From contig JBHGNT010000018.1 in NCBI GenBank assembly GCA_043228905.1, positions 3,968,001-4,032,000 on the forward strand: a stretch of 64,000 nucleotides of DNA, given 5' to 3'. How positions within the stretch are numbered: the stretch's first letter is position 1; each line of letters begins with the position of its first letter. This stretch comes from Azolla caroliniana (lineage: Eukaryota > Polypodiophyta). The notes beneath the pieces are model-generated. The model was not told the origin of the DNA, ran no database searches, and saw only the letters and a program-made list of their open reading frames with translations. Below are positions 1 to 11,745 of this stretch, in pieces. Position numbers and translations under genes: made by a program.

Positions 1-250
1 CAAGAGTTGAACCACCACAAAACATAGTCTCGACGTAGTCAAAAGATGATCAAATGAGGGTAGCTAGGCCTCATATTTATAGCGATATCAAAGGCCCCAA
101 GGCAAGTTCACACTTGGCCTAATGGGTTGTCTCAATCCCGAGGATTAAAAGTAATCCTCCCCTTCTTTACACTCTCGTTTAACCCTCACACTTATCCGCA
201 TGTATAGAATACTACGACAAATTCTCACGACGGGATATTATATGGTCATG
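1..250. other. Unassigned left-edge sequence
   Basis: Ordinary AT-rich sequence before the tRNA-like array. I see no ORF, RNA gene or recognisable repeat; it could be the end of a transposable element that begins outside the window. Confidence 0.3.
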
Positions 251-623
251 CCTGTAACATGAGTGGTCTAAGGGACCAGACTCAAGTTTTGGTTCTCAAA
301 AGCAAGCGTGGATTCAAATTGATACTCATTATACAAGACTATTGTAACGGTTTTAATCAACAACGTTACGTACTCAAGATTAATCAAGGCTCCACAACCA
401 CTTATCCAATAGTCAAGGTCGTGGAATGCTCTAAGGCACTAATCTCAAGTTATGGTTCTAGAAAGGGAGTGTGTGTTCGAATCCCACTTTTCAAGAGTTT
501 CCAAATTGATGCCCCTTTTGAACCACTTCTAATCTGTTGTTGTCGCATCAATTCCCTTTATACAAAACTCGAATGCACCTTATACTAAACTTAAGTTTTA
601 GTACTGCTCCCATTTAATCAACA

Positions 624-707
624 GTCAGGATGGCCGAGTGGTCTAAGGCGCTAGACTCAAGTTCTGGTTCTCAAAAGGGAGCGTGGGTTCAAATCCCACT
701 TCTGACA
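624..707 (+). tRNA. tRNA-Leu(CAA), intact copy 1
   Basis: 84 nt folding by eye into a complete class II tRNA. Acceptor stem GTCAGGA pairs with TTCTGAC (one G-T), discriminator A at 707, D-stem GCC/GGC, anticodon stem CTAGA/TCTGG around loop CTCAAGT (anticodon CAA), long variable arm, T-arm GTGGG/CCCAC with loop TTCAAAT. A T4 run (710-713) right after the 3' end fits a Pol III terminator. There is no intron. The A and B boxes are intact, so it could be transcribed; expression cannot be judged from sequence. Confidence 0.85.
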
Positions 708-1738
708 AGTTTTCGAATTGATAATCGTATTACAGTTTTTATTAACATCCCCGCCTATAAAAATCAAGATGGACTACAACCACTCACCCAATAGTCGAAG
801 TGGTTGAATGGTCTAAGACGCTAGACTCAAGTTATGGTTTTTGAATGGGAGTGTGGGTTCCAATCCCTTTTTTGACAAGTTTCCGAATTGATGCACCTTT
901 TGAACCCACTTCTAATATGGTGTCAAATTATTTCCCTTTACACAAAAGTCGAACGCACCTTATACGAATTTTAAATTGAAGTATAGTTGCATAACCCATT
1001 AAACCAATAGTTAGCATGGCCGACTAGTCCAAGGTGCCAAACTTAAGTTCTGGTTCTGGAAAGGGAGTGTGGATTCAAGTCGATACTCGTCATACACGAC
1101 AAATATACTCAAGATTAAGTATGCTCCACAACCACTCATAAAATCGTCAAGGTGGTGGAATGGTCTAAGGCAATAGAGTCAAGTTATGGTTCTCAAAAGG
1201 GAGTGTGTGTTCGAATCCTAGTTTTCACAAGTTTCCAAATTGATGCCCCTTTTGAACCACTTAGAATATGTTGTCGCATCAATACCCTTTATACAAAACT
1301 CGACTACGCCTTATAGTAAACTTAAGTTTTACTATTGCTCCATGACCCATTTAACCAATAGTCATGAGGGCCGAGTGGTCCAAGGCGCCACACTCAAGTT
1401 CTAGTTCTCGTAAGGGAGCGTGGGTTCAAATTGATACTCATTATACAAGACTATTGTAATGATTTTAATCAACAATGTTGCGTACTCAAGATTAAGCAAG
1501 GCTCCAAAACCACTCACCCACTAGTCAAAGTCATGGAATGGTCTAAGATGCTAGACTCAAGTTATGGTTCTCAAAAGGGAGTGTGTGTTCGAATCCTAGT
1601 TTTCACAAGTTTTCAAATTGATGCCCCTTTTAAACCACTTAAAATATGTTGTCGCATCAATACCCTTTATACAAAACTCGACTACGCTTTATAGTAAACT
1701 TAAGTTTTAATATTGCTCCATGACCCATTTAACCAATA

Positions 1739-1822
1739 GTAATGAGGGCCGAGTGGTCCAAGGCGCCAAACTCAAGTTCTAGTTCTCGTAAGGGAGCATG
1801 GCTTCAAATCCCACTTGTGACA
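1739..1822 (+). pseudogene. tRNA-Leu(CAA)-like, decayed
   Basis: Full-length module in the array with the CAA loop kept, but the anticodon stem (CCAAA/TCTAG) has two mismatches and the T-stem (ATGGC/CCCAC) is broken. The acceptor keeps only partial wobble pairing. Confidence 0.7.
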
Positions 1823-2514
1823 AGTTTTCAAGTCGATACTCGTTATACAAAACTATTACAATTTTAATCAACATTCCCGCCTATAAAATTTGATATCGAC
1901 CACTACCACTCACCAAATAGTCAAACTGGTCGAATGGTCAAATGGTCTAAGTCGTTAGAATCAAGTTATGGATCTCGAAAGGGAGTGTGGGTTTGAATCC
2001 CACTTTTGACAAGTTTCCGAATTGATGCCCCTTCTAAACCCACTTTAATATATTGTCGAATTGCTACCTAGGTTTATACAAATGTCAAGTGTACCTTATA
2101 CGAAATTTAAGTTCTAAGATGGCTCCACGACCCACTTAAGATTGGCGAGTGGTTTAAGGGACCAGACTCAAGTTCATGTTCTCCAAAGCGAGTGTGGGTT
2201 CAAATCGATACTCATTATACAAGACTATTGTAACGGTTTTAATCAACAACGTCCGTACTCAAGATTAAGCAAGGCTCCACAACCACTTACCCAATAGTCA
2301 AGGTCGTGGAATGGTCTAAGGCGCTAAACTCAAGTTATGGTTCTCGAAAGGGAGTGTGTGTTCGAATCCCACTTTTCACAAGTTTCCAAATTGATGCCCC
2401 TTTTTAACCACTTCTAATTTGTTGTTGTCGTATCAATACCCTTTATACAAAACTCGAATGCATTGTATACTAGACTTAAGTTTTAGAATTGCTCCAGGAC
2501 CCATTTAACCAACA

Positions 2515-2598
2515 GTCAGGATGGCCGAGTGGTCTAAGGCGCTAGACTCAAGTTCTAGTTCTCGAAAGGGAGCGTGGGTTCAAATCCCACTTCTGACA
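2515..2598 (+). tRNA. tRNA-Leu(CAA), intact copy 2
   Basis: 84 nt, nearly identical to the copy at 624 and in the equivalent place in the next higher-order unit. Acceptor GTCAGGA/TTCTGAC, anticodon stem CTAGA/TCTAG fully paired, anticodon CAA, T-arm GTGGG/CCCAC perfect, discriminator A. A short T run follows the 3' end. Confidence 0.85.
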
Positions 2599-3265
2599 AG
2601 TTTTCCAATGGATACTTGTTATACAAAACTATTGTAACAGTTTTAATTAACATCCCGCCTATAAAAATCGAGATGGAGCACAACCACTCACCCAATAATC
2701 AAAGTGGTCAAATGGTCTAAGACGCTAGACTCAAGTTATGTTTTTTGATAGGGAGTGTGGGTTCAAATCCCATTTTTGACAAGTTTCCCAATTGATGCGC
2801 CTTTTGAACCCAATTCTAATATGGTGTTGAATTAATTCCCTTTACACAAAAGTCAAACGCACCTTATACGAATTTTAAGTTGAAGTATAGTTGCACAACC
2901 CATTTAACCAATAGTCAGCATGGCTGAGAGGTCCAAGGCGCCAGACTCAAGTTCTGGTTCTCGAAAGGGAGTGTGGATTCAAATCGATACTTGATATACA
3001 AGATTAATATACTCAACATTAAGCATGGCTCCACAACCACTCACCAAATCGTCAAGGTGGTGGAATGGTCTAAGGCAATCGACTCAAGTTATGGTTCTCA
3101 AAAGAGAGTGTGTGTTCGAATCCTAGTTTTCACAAGTTTCCAAATTGATGCCCCTTTTGAACCACTTAGAATATGTTGTCACATCAATACCCTTTAGACA
3201 AAACTCTAATGCACCTTATAGTAAACTTAAGTTTTACTATTGCTCCACGACTCATTTAACCAATA

Positions 3266-3349
3266 GTCAGGATGGTCGAGTGGTCCAAGGCGCCAGACTC
3301 AAGTTTTGGTTCTCGTAAGGGAGCGCAAGTTCGAATCCTACTTCTGAGA
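3266..3349 (+). pseudogene. tRNA-Leu(CAA)-like, decayed
   Basis: Full-length module with good D- and anticodon stems (CCAGA/TTTGG), but a G-G mismatch at the first acceptor pair and a broken T-stem (GCAAG/CCTAC). Equivalent position to the module at 1739 in the previous higher-order unit. Confidence 0.7.
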
Positions 3350-4001
3350 AGTTTTTGAATCGATACTCATTATACAAAACTATTACAGTTTTAATCAACA
3401 TTCCCGCCTATAAAATTCTAGATTGACCACTACAACTCACTCAATAGTCAAACTGGTCAGATGGTTTAAGTTGTTAGAATCAAGTTATGGATCTCGAAAT
3501 GGAGTGTGGGTTTGAATACGACTTTTGACAAGTTTTCAAATTGATGCCCCTTTTGAACCCACTTCTAATATGTTGTCGAATTACTACCCAAGTTTATACA
3601 AATGTCAAACGTACCTTATACGAAATTTAAGTTTTAAGATGGCTCCGCGACCCACTTAGGATTGGCGAGTGGTCTAAGGGACCAGACTCAAGTTCTGGTT
3701 CTCGAAAGGGAGCGTGGGTTCAAATCGATACTCATTATACAAGACTATTGTAACGATTTTAATCAACAACGTTGCGTACTCAAGATTAAGCAAGGCTCCA
3801 CAACCACTCACCCAATAGTCAAGGTCGTGGAATGGTCTAAGGCGCTAAACTCAAGTTATGGTTCTCAAAAGGGAGTGTGTGTTCGAATCCCACTTTTCAG
3901 AAGTTTCCAATTTGATGCCCCTTTTGAACCACTTCTAATCTGTTGTTGTTTATACAAAACTCGAATGCACCATATACTAAACTTAACCCATTTAATCAAC
4001 A

Positions 4002-4085
4002 GTTAGGATGGCCGAGTGGCCTAAGGCGCCAAACTCAAGTTTTGGTTCTCGAAAGGGAGCGTGGGTTCAAATCCCACTTCTAACA
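4002..4085 (+). tRNA. tRNA-Leu(CAA), intact copy 3 with compensatory changes
   Basis: 84 nt, fully paired. Relative to the copies at 624 and 2515, the third acceptor pair is T-A instead of C-G (GTTAGGA with TTCTAAC), and the anticodon stem is CCAAA/TTTGG. Both changes keep pairing. Anticodon loop CTCAAGT gives CAA. T-arm GTGGG/CCCAC is perfect and a T4 run follows. Paired substitutions are what selection for folding would leave, although origin from a different functional parent gene would also explain them. Confidence 0.85.
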
Positions 4086-4604
4086 AGTTTTCGAATCGAT
4101 ACTTGTTATACAAAACTATTACAGTTTTAATCAACATCCCTGCCTATAAAAATCGAGATGGTCCACTCGCCCAATAGTCAAAGTGGTCGAATGGTCTAAG
4201 ACGCTAGACTCAAGTTATGGTTTTTGAAAGGGAGTGGGGGTTGAAATCCCGTTTTTGACAAGTTTCCGAATTGATGCGCCTTTTGAACCCACTTCTAATA
4301 TGGTGTCAAATTAATTCCCTTTACACAAAAGTCGAATGCACCTTATACAAATTTTAAGTTTAAGTATAGTTGCACGACCCATTTAACCAACAGTCAGCAT
4401 GGCCGAATGGTCCAAGGCGCCTGACTCAAGTTCTGGTTCTCGAAAGGTAGTGTGGATTCAAATCGATACTCTCGTTACACAAGCCTAATATACTCAAGAT
4501 TGAGCATGGCTAACCAAATCATCAAGGTGGTGGGATGGTCTAAGGCACTAGATTCAAGTCATGATTCTCGAAAGGTAGCGTGGGTTTGAATCCCACTTTT
4601 GATA

Positions 4605-5534
4605 AGTTTTCGAATTGATGCCCCTTTTGAACCCACTTCTAAAAATGTGTTGAAGCAACAAAAGAAATTACCTATAGGATCCAAAGAGTGAGTGACTTCT
4701 TTATACAAAGTTCTATCTAAAAAGGTGGTCAATGAAGCAAGATGAAACCCTGAGTAGCTGACAACAGCATGTGGGTGAAAAACGTACTTCTTGATGCTAC
4801 TCCTAATAGCACATGAGCCGAATCTAGCTTTAATTTAACCGCTAATAGTGTAGGTGTACGATTACTCATTAGCAACATGAATGATTGAGATACTATCAAA
4901 TAAGGCTTTTGCTTGAATGAAAATGTATATCCCTTCTTCAATGTTAATGTGCAATGGCAGCCAAACGAATTCAGTTTCTTTGTGCTTAATGGAACAAAGA
5001 ATGGAATGTGTTGTGTTGTCATCTGTGGTTGCATTCTTCTTTATGATGTTAAACCCCGTTCTTCAGAGCATTGGCTATGGTTTTTGAGTCTTCAAAATCA
5101 TGAGCCCCCATCAGGGAGTTGATATACAGTGTATTGCAGTTTAACTAGACTGCAACCATATTTCACATCATTGAATGAAGGAGTTATGAGATATTGGTAG
5201 AATCAAGGCATTGCAATTTGACTAGATGGCCAAACCATATTTCAGAATGATAAAAGCTTTGATATATTGTAGAAGAAATGTTGTGGGAATATATTAGAAG
5301 TTACATTATCATTACAGCGGGAATTACTGTTTTACCAACAGGAGTACAAAATGTTTGAGAAAATGCTACCTCTGCCTTTTTACAGTGTTTTTCTTCCTAT
5401 GCTAGTAATAATATACAGGATTTTCCGCTGAGTCATGTTTTATCATCACCATCTCTAATCTGTCTGCACTATTAGTATACAAACTATTAGTTCTCATCTC
5501 TTTATACAGGATTTCAAATCGAAGTATTCAGCTT
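4605..5534. other. Intergenic, 3' flank of the CPBP gene
   Basis: AT-rich single-copy-looking sequence between the array and the stop codon of the minus-strand CPBP gene; part of it should be that gene's 3' UTR. No convincing ORF or repeat seen. Confidence 0.4.
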
Positions 5535-8500
5535 TCATGGTTTATCAGATTGGTAATCTGACATATGATGGGTTTTCTCACATATAGATGTTCTTTGTCG
5601 CAACCTATCCCTCTGATCATGTATCTTCCGTACACCATTACCAACAATAACAGTTGAATAGATGGCATGTGTAATAATTGGCGCAAGGATGTTCCCGGTC
5701 TACATAAACACAGGGAATAAAGGGATAAAATGTTTGCATTTGCATCTCTTTATTCAAAAACCACTTATTACAAATTCTCATATTTTTTACCTGGATCCAC
5801 TCAAATCCAAGATACAATGCCAACATTGATTCAAGAAGTGGAGAGTATATTCTCCTCAACTGTCGTCGCTTATACCAAGCTATATTATGGAAAAGCCCAT
5901 CTCACTAATAAGATTCACAAGACCAAAAATCTGTTTGAAGTTCTCTTTTAGAGAAAAAAATTTACCTGCAAAACTCTTCTTCAATTCTCGCAATGAGTTT
6001 TGGTTCCTGAGAACAGGAGCAATCACATACTTCGGATCTGTGTACAATATAAGAATCATATTATCGTTAATTATCACACTAGTATTACCAACTAGAAACA
6101 TACCCATGCAATAATCAAGTTCTAACTAGGACTCAAAGCTTCAACTAAAGTTCTATAAGACCATGGCAGAGCCCCTTCTAAAACAACTAAAATCGTACAG
6201 GCTGAATTCAAAGATTACAACCGTTAGGATGTCCAAAATACTGTACATTTGAATTAGTTAATCTGAATCTGTGACATACAAGTTTCTTGGCAGCTTTACA
6301 TCTAAGTCAACAACGTTTGAATTAGATGTAAATTTCTGCACGTTTGAATTAGTTAATCTGAACCTCAAATGACAGTCAACAACATGGTAATGCAGGACCA
6401 AAAGGCCTTAGTGTCCATATTTTATGCCGTTTTCCAGAATGTCTTCATAATATCATATTTAGAAACAAATATTCAAAGCAGGTTACTACATTAAAATTGT
6501 TGACAAATAATCTAGAATTTATAAAATCATGTGTAGTGCAAATATATAAGTCTGCTATATTGAAGCCATTGTGAAATTATCCTTTGATACAGAAAATACC
6601 TTTAGGGAAAGATGTCATAAAAAGAATAGAACCACTAAGGGCAGCTGTTAAGACTGCAGCAAGAGCATGTGCAAATGGTGGCAAGGAAGGGAAAACTCCT
6701 GTCTGCACATTAGGCAAATAAAACACACAGCATGAGGTTTTCCACACCAAAAATGAATAAAAGGAATTAGTTTTTAAAAGAAACACCCGTACCAATGAGG
6801 CAATGCCATCAATGTGTTCTTTGACCTTACCATCACTTAGAAAAGCATGTGTTAGTCCTCCCTGCATCAAAAGATGAAATGGATTTTTCTATTTGAGGAA
6901 ACACATGCGATACATAAAATTACGAATTCTCGAGAAAACACACTACCTGTATGGCAACCCTAAAGAAGAGTTCTTCCGCAACTGCCGCCAATGACACAAC
7001 AAACATTATCTGATGAAAATTTCGTACTTGTTAACACAGCACACAACATGGACTAGATTATAAAAACAGAAAGTTAACCGGTTGATATTTTCACATTGAT
7101 CAGTTTGTGAAGTTGATAAAGAATCATCATAAAATTATCATTTATAAACCTGCCATGGTGACAAACCAACGAAAAAACCCATCAATTCTTCATCTTCAGC
7201 ATCCCTTATAGCCCTAGCATGCAGAGATATCTTTACTACGTCATCCTGTAAAAGATTTGAAACATAAGACAAGAATTCATCCCATATTATGGAGCAAATA
7301 ATACAAGATTATATACTTACATCATGGATGAATAGAAGGGCCATCATAGGGGGTATTGCATATCCCAATCCTTCCATAGCAACATGAGCAGACATGTTGA
7401 AACCCCCTATTCCATCAATTCCAATGAAGTGACAAATGGCTTGTCCGCCAAGTGCCATTGCACCATAAACACCTACAAGCACCAGGATGTAAGTATCAGT
7501 TCATCTATTCCCTTTCTAATACAGAAGTTAAATACTAAGCTTACCCCGCAATTTTAGAGTCTGTGCATTTTTAGCAGGTAAAAAAAAAAACCTCTTTCTC
7601 AGATATAGAAAAATTAGGAGAGATTCATTTTTTTTATGTCCAAAAGTCTTAATTTCTCACTGATTAAAATTAAAAGAATAGGTTGCACCAAAAATTATGT
7701 AGGGTAACTTTGGATTGATTTGCAGGAGCTTCAAATTGTAATTGCAAAAGTGCAAGACAAAAAATTATCATCATTAATTTCTGTACAAATTTGCTAAGCA
7801 ATCATAGCTGTGACCTCCCATTAGTTATAATGATGTGGAATAGTTATTTCCTGGAATCACTTTGTGATAGCTCTACTTTTGCTGGCAGCTTATCTTGTCA
7901 GCATGAGATGGAGTTTCTTGTATACTTCCTAGCAATTCATGCCATTCAAGCCTTCTTTCTAGGTCACATGATGTAAGGAAATTTTGAGAAAAAATACTCC
8001 ACATGTTTTATCATTCCATCTTTCCACCATTAAGAAGGTCCTGGAGATCCATAGAATTTCAGCTAACATACCCTAATTCAACATATTTCTCTGATCTTCC
8101 CTTTTTAGATTGACAGGTGCAACTTTCTAAATTTCGTGTTCCAATAGTTTTGTTTTTTCTTTCCCTTAAACGGTGATTCCTTCAACAGTAGATATCCCTG
8201 TTGTAAAGTTTAAAAACTATATTTACACAGGGTCTACTGTGGATCCTGGTACACATTCTTCAGAAAATTCTTTCTTTTTTACCGGAACTAATAAAGTTTC
8301 ATCTAAATCTGTTAAAATTACTTGTCAACAGATATATCAAGATTTGGAGGTTGTTCTTTTTAATTCGAAAACATGTCAAATTTTGGAGATGAGATGTCCA
8401 ACTTACTCTAGACAGTGTGAATATAGTTTTTAAACTTTACAACAGGGATATTACGAATGATTTTTGTTCAAGAGAATATGGTCTTACCAACAGCGTAGGC

Positions 8501-8964
8501 AATTCGGAAAGTCGGACCAATCTGCTCCCATAATGAATCACTCTGCTCAATACCACTCACACCTTGAGCTTGAATCCATGCACCATTCTGGTGAATCATG
8601 CATTTGTTGAACGGTTAAAACAGGCTTCTTTGAATTCCAAAATCCATATAAATACAAAGGAAAGAAATAAAGAAATATGTAGAAGAATCAAAAGTGAGAA
8701 ATGGTTCACCTTGAAGGAGAAATCCTTTCTTGTTGACGGGTTGTCTTCAACATTCTCTGAACCACTGTCATGAAGAGATCGCAAGCATAATAATCGTTGG
8801 GTTCGATTCTTCCTTCTTGTGGCGAAAAGCGATCTCGGTTGCCCAAAAACAGTCGGAAAAGCAAGATCGACCGGTGCTTGCAGAGCTGGAACAGAAATCC
8901 GAGTTCTTGATCCACCAGATAACAATCCAGAAGCCATACCGGATGCATGGATGAGCTGCGCCAT
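5535..8964 (-). CDS. Plastid CPBP-family (CAAX-protease-like) integral membrane protein
   Basis: Ten exons (- strand): 8964-8710, 8587-8488, 7472-7321, 7245-7150, 7009-6947, 6861-6793, 6702-6600, 6037-5966, 5879-5791, 5699-5535. All junctions are GT-AG and in phase; the product is 387 aa. Residues 1-70 are Ser/Arg-rich and acid-poor, like a plastid transit peptide. Several hydrophobic segments follow, and exon 5 carries EELFFR (213-218), the first glutamate motif of CPBP intramembrane proteases (Abi/Rce1-like). The other two motifs are altered: where FxxxH is expected I see FMTSF (273-277), and HxxxN reads HAIYS (344-348). Family members are membrane peptidases or scaffold-like plastid proteins; the changed residues argue for modified or lost peptidase activity. 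Exon 9 (AWYKRRQ ... LALYLGFEWIQ) is a conserved block of the plant subfamily. The start at 8964 is the first ATG and opens the transit peptide. Confidence 0.85.
8192..8451. mobile_element. MITE-like element in CPBP intron 2
   Basis: A 37-bp arm (8192-8228, starting ATATCCCTGTTGTAAAG) is repeated inverted at 8415-8451 with a single mismatch; pairing continues weakly inward. The 260-bp unit has no coding capacity, which is the layout of a miniature inverted-repeat element. TA occurs next to both ends, but a target duplication is not certain. It lies in the intron between exons 2 and 3. Confidence 0.7.
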
Positions 8965-9258
8965 TTTAATATTTACTTATGGCATTCTTTCTTAGCTTTC
9001 CAATGGTGTCTGGAGCAGGGATCGATTGGTGAAGACAGAGCAGAAGGATGAATTCTCTCTCTCTATCTATCTATCTATCTATCTCTTTCTCAGAACACAC
9101 AAATATATATATATATATGTATATATGTATCTGTGGAATTTGAGGGGCAAATTTGAGGGGCAGCTCGCTGAGAGTCTCTGTTTCTGTGTTTCTCTGTGTG
9201 CTTTCTTTTCCTGAAGTCTGTGGGCGAAGAAGACAAAGAGAAGAGAATGACTTGGACT

Positions 9259-9295
<37 letters not shown>

Positions 9296-11069
9296 CGTGG
9301 TGCTTACGCTTTCTTCTTCTTCTTCTTCTTTCTTTCTTTCTTTCTTTCTTCTTAGACCCATCTTTTCTAATACATCATATATTTGACTAGAGAATACTAG
9401 AGATTATGTATGTATGTATTAAGTTTGGTTCTCGAAACCCAACTTTCGTGAAGAAGCAGCCAGGCCAGACTGCCCACTCTGTGTGTGTGTGTCTGTGTGT
9501 GGCATTCGGAGTGCCACATGTTTCCATGGAACTAACCAGGAGAAGCTCGTCTTCGCTTCTCTGGAGCCTGTCTACACCCATGATATGATCTAACCCCTTC
9601 AAAAGAGTAGTACATTGTGCGCTATAGGTAGATTCGATCAATCAAGTTCGGCGCAGAATGTCCGAAGTTTCCACAACCCTTATGGTTTTTATCCCAATAC
9701 CCTTCAGCAATGTTAATAAGATGGGTACTCACAATGCCCGAGATTGGGCAAAGTGTTGATGATTTCATGGAATGCATTCCTAGGAATCTCTAGCTATTGT
9801 ATTGATGATCTGTTACTTTGGGATACAATCGATTCCACCTCGAGATTATAGGTACAAATATGCATCGTTTGAGACTGTTTGTGAATGGTTCGCCATTACA
9901 TGGCACATAGTTAATCTATAGCAATTAAATGGCATGACACTTTGCCTTCTTCGTGAAGGTGACAATCATCACACTAGAAAGATTCATATACGTATGTCAC
10001 AACACCTTAATGGAAAATAGCCCATGCATGAAGCAATACAAGATACCCACAACAATGAACATGGGATCTTGTCTCGTTTCCACCATCTCCACATTGATCA
10101 CTAAACAACAAATATCTTCACAAAACATTAGCAATCAAAGCAATGAAGACTAGAAAATTTTCAAAGAGACCCAACATGCATCCACATGATCTGTTGACAT
10201 TCAGTGGGAGTGCAAAACTATACCAAGAAATCCAAGCTTGTCGTTGCATGATGGCACAACACAATCAAGCTTGAAGGGGCATTTTGAGATATCAAGCTCA
10301 ACAAGTCTTTGTACGTGGCACACTTCTTGGATAATCTGTTTTAGAGTGTATCCTTTGTAATATGTAAATGGATTTGAGTTAGCTTGTAATAAATGTAAGT
10401 GGTTACTTTAAATATTTGACTCACTTTCCCACCAATATCTATTCACAGAGACTTCAATGCAAGTAAACATAGAATGTTATATGCAACTTAAATGTAAGTA
10501 CAAATGGAATGTTCGTAGATATACATACTTTTATAAGATTTTAAATTAACAAGGATTAGACATTTGTGAAAACTCAGAATCTAATTTTGAAGGAGAAGAT
10601 GCCCAAAAACTAAAAGAGTCTATAGAAAGGTAAATGGATTATAAAAGAATGGCATTCACTTAGAAGAGGATAAATCACTAGTCCATTGCTGAGAGGATGA
10701 ATTACTTAGATACCACAATTAGGAAGAATAGTTGGATAAACTCCAATGATACTACGATTGTGAAACCAACAAATTCTCCAACTTTTATTTTATGAATGCA
10801 AAAATTTAGCACTTGCAATTCCTACCTCCAAAATATGTTTGTTGAGATAAGTTAAATATGTTTATGGAGTACTATGTAAGGGTTTATCCTTTTAAGTTTA
10901 ATTTCTTTTGGCAAGCATGCATTAACATCAATTCAAGGCTTGATAAAAACTCTTTGTTACTTTTGTTTGAGATCATGTACATTAACAATGTGCTCCCAAT
11001 AAATGGCTTTGCGCCATTAATGTTGACTTGTTTTTCTAACCGAAATTTTTAATAAACAAAAAAATTGGT
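8965..11069. other. CPBP promoter side and intergenic, with simple repeats
   Basis: Directly upstream of the CPBP start are microsatellites: (TCTA)n near 9061-9082, (AT)n near 9103-9120, (GA)n at 9258-9291 and (TTC)n/(TTTC)n at 9311-9350. This is likely promoter/5' UTR. From 9400 to 11069 I find no convincing gene; short ORFs show no family resemblance. Confidence 0.4.
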
Positions 11070-11147
11070 GAGGCTCAACTCCTTGCTCTCATGATATAAC
11101 TTCTATTCTTATTATCTATTAGATTATAATAGAGTTAAACCTAGCAG

Positions 11148-11745
11148 GGCTCACAATAAAAAACATAGGCCAATCCGGCCATCACATCCATTCATTTAAG
11201 TTATTGGGCCAATGGATGGAAACATTGGTGTCACCCTTGAAAATGGGCCCACTTTTAACAACGTAGGCCAATATGGCCATCATATCCAATCGTTTAAGTT
11301 ATTGAGCCAATGGTTGGAAACATTGGCTTCACCCTTGAAAATGGGCTCACTTTAAAAAACGTAGGCCAATCCGGCCATCATATCCATTTATTTAAGTTAT
11401 TGAGCCAATGGTTGGAAACATTGGCATCATCCTAGAAAATGGGCTCACTTTAAAAAACGAAGGCCAATCTGACCATCATATCCATTCATTTTAGTTATTG
11501 GGCCAATGGTTGGAAACATTGGCATCATCCTTGAAAATGGGCTCACTTTAAAAAACATAGGCCAATCTGGCCATCATATCCATTCATTTAAGTTATTGGG
11601 CCAATGGTTGGAAACATTGGCATCATCCTTGAAAATGGGCTCACTTTAAAAAATGTAGGCCAATCTGGCCATCATATCCATTCATTTAAGTTATTGGGTC
11701 AATGGTTGGAAACATTGACATCGCCCTTGAAATTGGGCTACTAAT
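11148..11745. repeat. 98-bp minisatellite, about 6 copies
   Basis: Units begin at TAGGCCAAT near 11165, 11264, 11361, 11460, 11558 and 11656. Each contains GGCCATCATATCCATTCAT, TTGGGCCAATGGTTGGAA and GAAAATGGGCTCAC. It is an internal expansion of one segment of the tRNA-Pro-headed element; the copy at 37.6 kb has this segment once. Confidence 0.85.

Larger units (their letters stand above)
412..4603 (+). pseudogene. B-type tRNA-Leu-like modules (set of 12)
   Basis: The second module of each dimer (starts 412, 793, 1146, 1523, 1920, 2297, 2698, 3051, 3447, 3818, 4177, 4520) has anticodon loop CTCAAGT followed by TATGG or close variants, so the anticodon stem carries at least one mismatch. Several copies (793, 4177) still have completely paired acceptor stems (GTCGAAG or GTCAAAG with TTTTGAC). 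The copy at 1920 has an 8-nt duplication in the D-arm. I read them as an old, diverged second lineage carried along with the dimer. Confidence 0.65.
251..4604 (+). repeat. Nested tandem array of about 24 tRNA-Leu(CAA)-derived units
   Basis: Every 130-220 bp the sequence returns to a tRNA-Leu-like module (D-arm GGCCGAGTGGTCTAAGG, anticodon loop CTCAAGT, long variable arm, T-loop TTCAAAT or TTCGAAT). Modules start near 255, 412, 624, 793, 1010, 1146, 1361, 1523, 1739, 1920, 2141, 2297, 2515, 2698, 2914, 3051, 3266, 3447, 3655, 3818, 4002, 4177, 4393 and 4520. They alternate between two types, giving a dimer of 350-400 bp. Four dimers form a higher-order unit of about 1.51 kb (2141 to 3655); the first higher-order unit has one extra dimer (1361-1738), so it spans about 1.89 kb. 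Spacers are shared too, with blocks such as ACCACTCACCCAATAGTC and GATGCCCCTTTTGAACC. Most copies are decayed; three are intact. Short ORFs across the array are by-products of the repeats. Confidence 0.9.

Noticed and set aside
259-4006. Several similar ORFs of 74-114 codons across the left array
   Set aside because: They are the same repeat spacer and tRNA-like module read through by chance; their similarity follows from the tandem repeats, and stems of tRNAs run through them.
251-4604. CRISPR-like appearance of regularly spaced repeats
   Set aside because: Units are long, diverged and clearly tRNA-Leu-derived, spacers are themselves repeated, and the context is a plant nucleus.
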